64,000 bases of DNA from assembly GCA_025093555.1 (NCBI GenBank), contig JAIWNF010000009.1, forward strand, positions 62,001 to 126,000. The letters are read 5' to 3'. Every line of letters starts with the position of its first letter. Position 1 is the stretch's first letter. This document shows positions 61,778 through 64,000 of the stretch, piece after piece. The translations under genes were made by a program, and so were the position numbers. The notes under the pieces were generated by a model. The model made no database searches and was not told where the DNA came from. It saw nothing but the letters and a program-made list of their open reading frames with translations. This stretch comes from Circinella umbellata. Lineage: Eukaryota; Mucoromycota; Mucoromycetes; Mucorales; Lichtheimiaceae.

Positions 61778-63944
61778 GCTTCTTGACTGTCAAATGAACT
61801 TTTTTTTGGGAAAGTGAAGACCAATTTTTTTTTGTTGTTTGTTTATAAATCAATAATAAATAAAAAAAGTACAAAGGGCGGTTGAGAATTTAAATATTTT
61901 TTTCTTGGATTTTGATAGTTACGACAGTGGAGGATTTCTAAAAAAAGAAAGCCAATATTTCCGGAGCAAGTTATTAGATTTTTTCGATTTGCATAATAAA
62001 TATTATTTAATTTAAACCTTTGAATTATAAAAAAAAGACGGAACTTATCTAATCTGTATAATTGAATGAGTATTTTTTTTTTTGGGGGGGGGGTCGCGAT
62101 CGGATTATATATTGTGTGTATGTAACATTTATTTTCTATGATTGTGAAATGTTACACGCTTTCTCAGAAAATCATATATTGGTTTTTTCCTACTTACGTT
62201 TTTAACTTGGCTGAATGATAATCTCAATTTTACAGAACAAAGGGTTTCAAAACTTTGCATCATTTATAGTACAAACCTGCCAGGATTTCTACAAAGTGGC
62301 AAATCTTTCTTTCGCAAAATTATTAAATTATCATTCAGTCAAGTTAGAGATGAGAGACTGAAAACTATTAGAAAAAATCAATATGGGTATAAGTTTATTG
62401 CACTTGATTAATTTTGAAATATCACACACTGTACCTATGTACATAGTAGGTATCTAATAATATAATATGAATAATGACAAAGTACAATTTGAATAAATTC
62501 TTGGAACAAAAGTCCTTAATTATTAGTTTTAGATTTCTCAAACGAACTCTACTTTCGCTGATGAATGGTACAGTTATTATTAGTTCTCGAACATGTACAT
62601 AAAAAAAGAGCAATTAATTGAGAATATAATTGTATAATTTATTTTTTCTTCTTTGTACACAGGTAGCACAAATATGTAATTATCATATTCCACTACTCAC
62701 GCCGTCGGTCAGTACATCTTGAATATCCCGTTTCTTTTTTTTTAATCAATACTTATAGCCAAAGCAATTTTTTTAACACTAATAAAATCAGAGGAAGTAT
62801 ATTGCGCTTTTAAACAAACTGGCCGAAAGAAAATAATAATAAAGCGATTTTGAGACACGTATTTCAATCGACTGGACGTTCCTAGTAACCAGCAGCTATT
62901 ATACACCCGGAGTTTTCTTTTCAAAAAGGAGATTTACATTGTCTTACCTACTGTAGCGTTCAAATACTCCTTTTGAACCGTGGGTATAGTGCTTAGTTTA
63001 TTAATACAAATGTCAATTTTAACGATGTGGGAATGTGTATCCAATTATCCGCGGATACCATCAGGTTCAAATAGTAAGAATGAAATGAATGATTTTCTGC
63101 AGTGGGAACCACCGAGAATCTTTTTTTTTTGACACTTTAATAAAATATGCCAAGTTTTTTTTTATAGTTAGTTAACATACCATATGTGTAGGCAAGTATA
63201 TATTGCAGCATATATTGGGCTTTTACTAATAGTTCACAGCCTTGTATATGTACTTTTGACTAATTTCTAATATCAAGGATAGCACGGTAATTTTTTTGAG
63301 TTTACGCAGTTTACAATACAAATATACAAGTAATTCCGCGAACTTGAAAAAAATACTATTTGCAATATAAAAATTATCGTAAAAATGCGAGGACGCAAAC
63401 TATTATAAAAAGCCAAATAAAAAAGAACCGCTGTAATATAGTATTATCGGTGTTACTGTTGTGGCTATAAAAAAACATGTTTATACTAACCTGTTATCCT
63501 ATTAATACCACTACTATAATTAGTGTTTTCCCCTGTAATAACATTGAAAGGTAGTTAACAGAGTCCTCTACCTTTTCAGCCGAGGAATTAGAGACGTTGT
63601 TGGACGGGATGTACCACCTTTGATTTTCTGTGTCCTTGATATACCTGAAGTGATGAGCGGAATACCTTTTCGCTTCTACGCATATCGATGAATCAATTTA
63701 TTGTTACATAGAAGCAAACAGAGTTTTTACTTCATTGAAACATATTAATTGAAAACAGAACAACAGCATGAAGAAGTGATAAACTCTTGTTTCTAAACAA
63801 TCAATGAAACAAAACAGAAATTGGTCATCGGATCCAAATCCGACCTCGATCATGCTACAACTGACAACAACTCCGCTAAACTTCGTGGTTCTTTCTCTTG
63901 GTTTTTTTCTTTCTTTCTTTCTTTCTTGATTCAGTTTAAACATT
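61778..63944. other. 2.2-kb gene-poor spacer
   Basis: The promoter of the arabinanase gene lies in the first few hundred bases. A T run followed directly by a G run occurs at 62073-62093. A diverged copy of the GTTACTGTTGTGGCTATAAA-type motif occurs at 63429-63475. No gene is supported. Confidence 0.45.
63903..63927. repeat. (TTTC)n tract before the last gene
   Basis: Tandem TTTC/CTTT units ~20-40 bases upstream of ATG 63945, probably in the leader or promoter. Confidence 0.8.
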
Positions 63945-63980
63945 ATGGACAACAGTACAGCTGGAGACGACGGTTTTGAT
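63945..63980 (+). CDS. Putative first exon of a gene running off the window
   Basis: ATG GAC AAC AGT opens a 12-codon exon (MDNSTAGDDGFD) followed by a strong GTATGT donor at 63981. An upstream pyrimidine tract and an ACATT context support a start here. The product cannot be identified from 12 residues. Confidence 0.4.
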
Positions 63981-64000
63981 GTATGTACATATAAAAGTTA

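Overview
The window looks like nuclear DNA of an early-diverging fungus, most likely Mucoromycota (Mucorales-like). It is AT-rich, with short introns that keep GTAAGT-like donors and CTAAT/CTRAY branch sites. Intergenic spaces are long and gene-poor. The proteins are typically fungal: a cytochrome b5 fatty-acid 2-hydroxylase, a Zn(II)2Cys6 regulator, F-box/LRR proteins and a fungal-type TauD dioxygenase. I see no rRNA, tRNA or CRISPR array. All exon joins below were derived by hand from reading frame and splice signals; each joined gene keeps one open frame.

Layout. 1-1030 is a decayed mobile-element-like stretch (CCHC zinc knuckle, interrupted ORF, GGTTC palindrome). 2997-4325 encodes fatty-acid 2-hydroxylase. 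6927-7850 is ribosomal protein uL24 (RPL26). 8503-11476 is the cytoplasmic dynein intermediate chain in 12 exons. 11877-14260 (minus) is an F-box/LRR protein. 15292-15909 is an unknown membrane protein with an acidic tail. 16037-17686 (minus) is a methionine aminopeptidase with a likely mitochondrial leader. 19423-21340 (minus) is a TauD-like dioxygenase. 22151-23090 holds a LINE tail remnant and a MITE-like element. 23532-28007 is a SNF2/STH1-type remodeller without a bromodomain. 28405-29145 is unknown, and 29420-31102 is a formin-type GBD/FH3 protein without FH2. 31324-32364 (minus) is an SDR reductase. 33339-35651 (minus) is a Zn2Cys6 factor with microexons. 36394-37444 is a CENP-M-like pseudo-GTPase. 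37864-42481 (minus) is an SH3-WW-RasGEF. After a 4.4-kb gene-poor gap with a second MITE copy come an F-box protein (46880-48428), a PX-AGC kinase (48917-52042, minus) and a GPI-anchored Cys-rich protein (52711-53450, minus). These are followed by a SWSAP1/Shu-like candidate (53649-54529), a coiled-coil protein resembling a bZIP (54640-55233), an HMG-box protein (57683-58766), a TIR element (58957-59738), a GH43 arabinanase (60290-61777, minus) and the first exon of a gene leaving the window (63945-).

The genes are mostly unrelated housekeeping and signalling functions, not a single pathway. The most notable items are a recognisable CENP-M-like protein, a possible Shu-complex RecA-like protein, two MITE copies in opposite orientation plus an unrelated TA-flanked TIR element, an intron placed directly before a stop codon, and several microexons of 11-21 nt.
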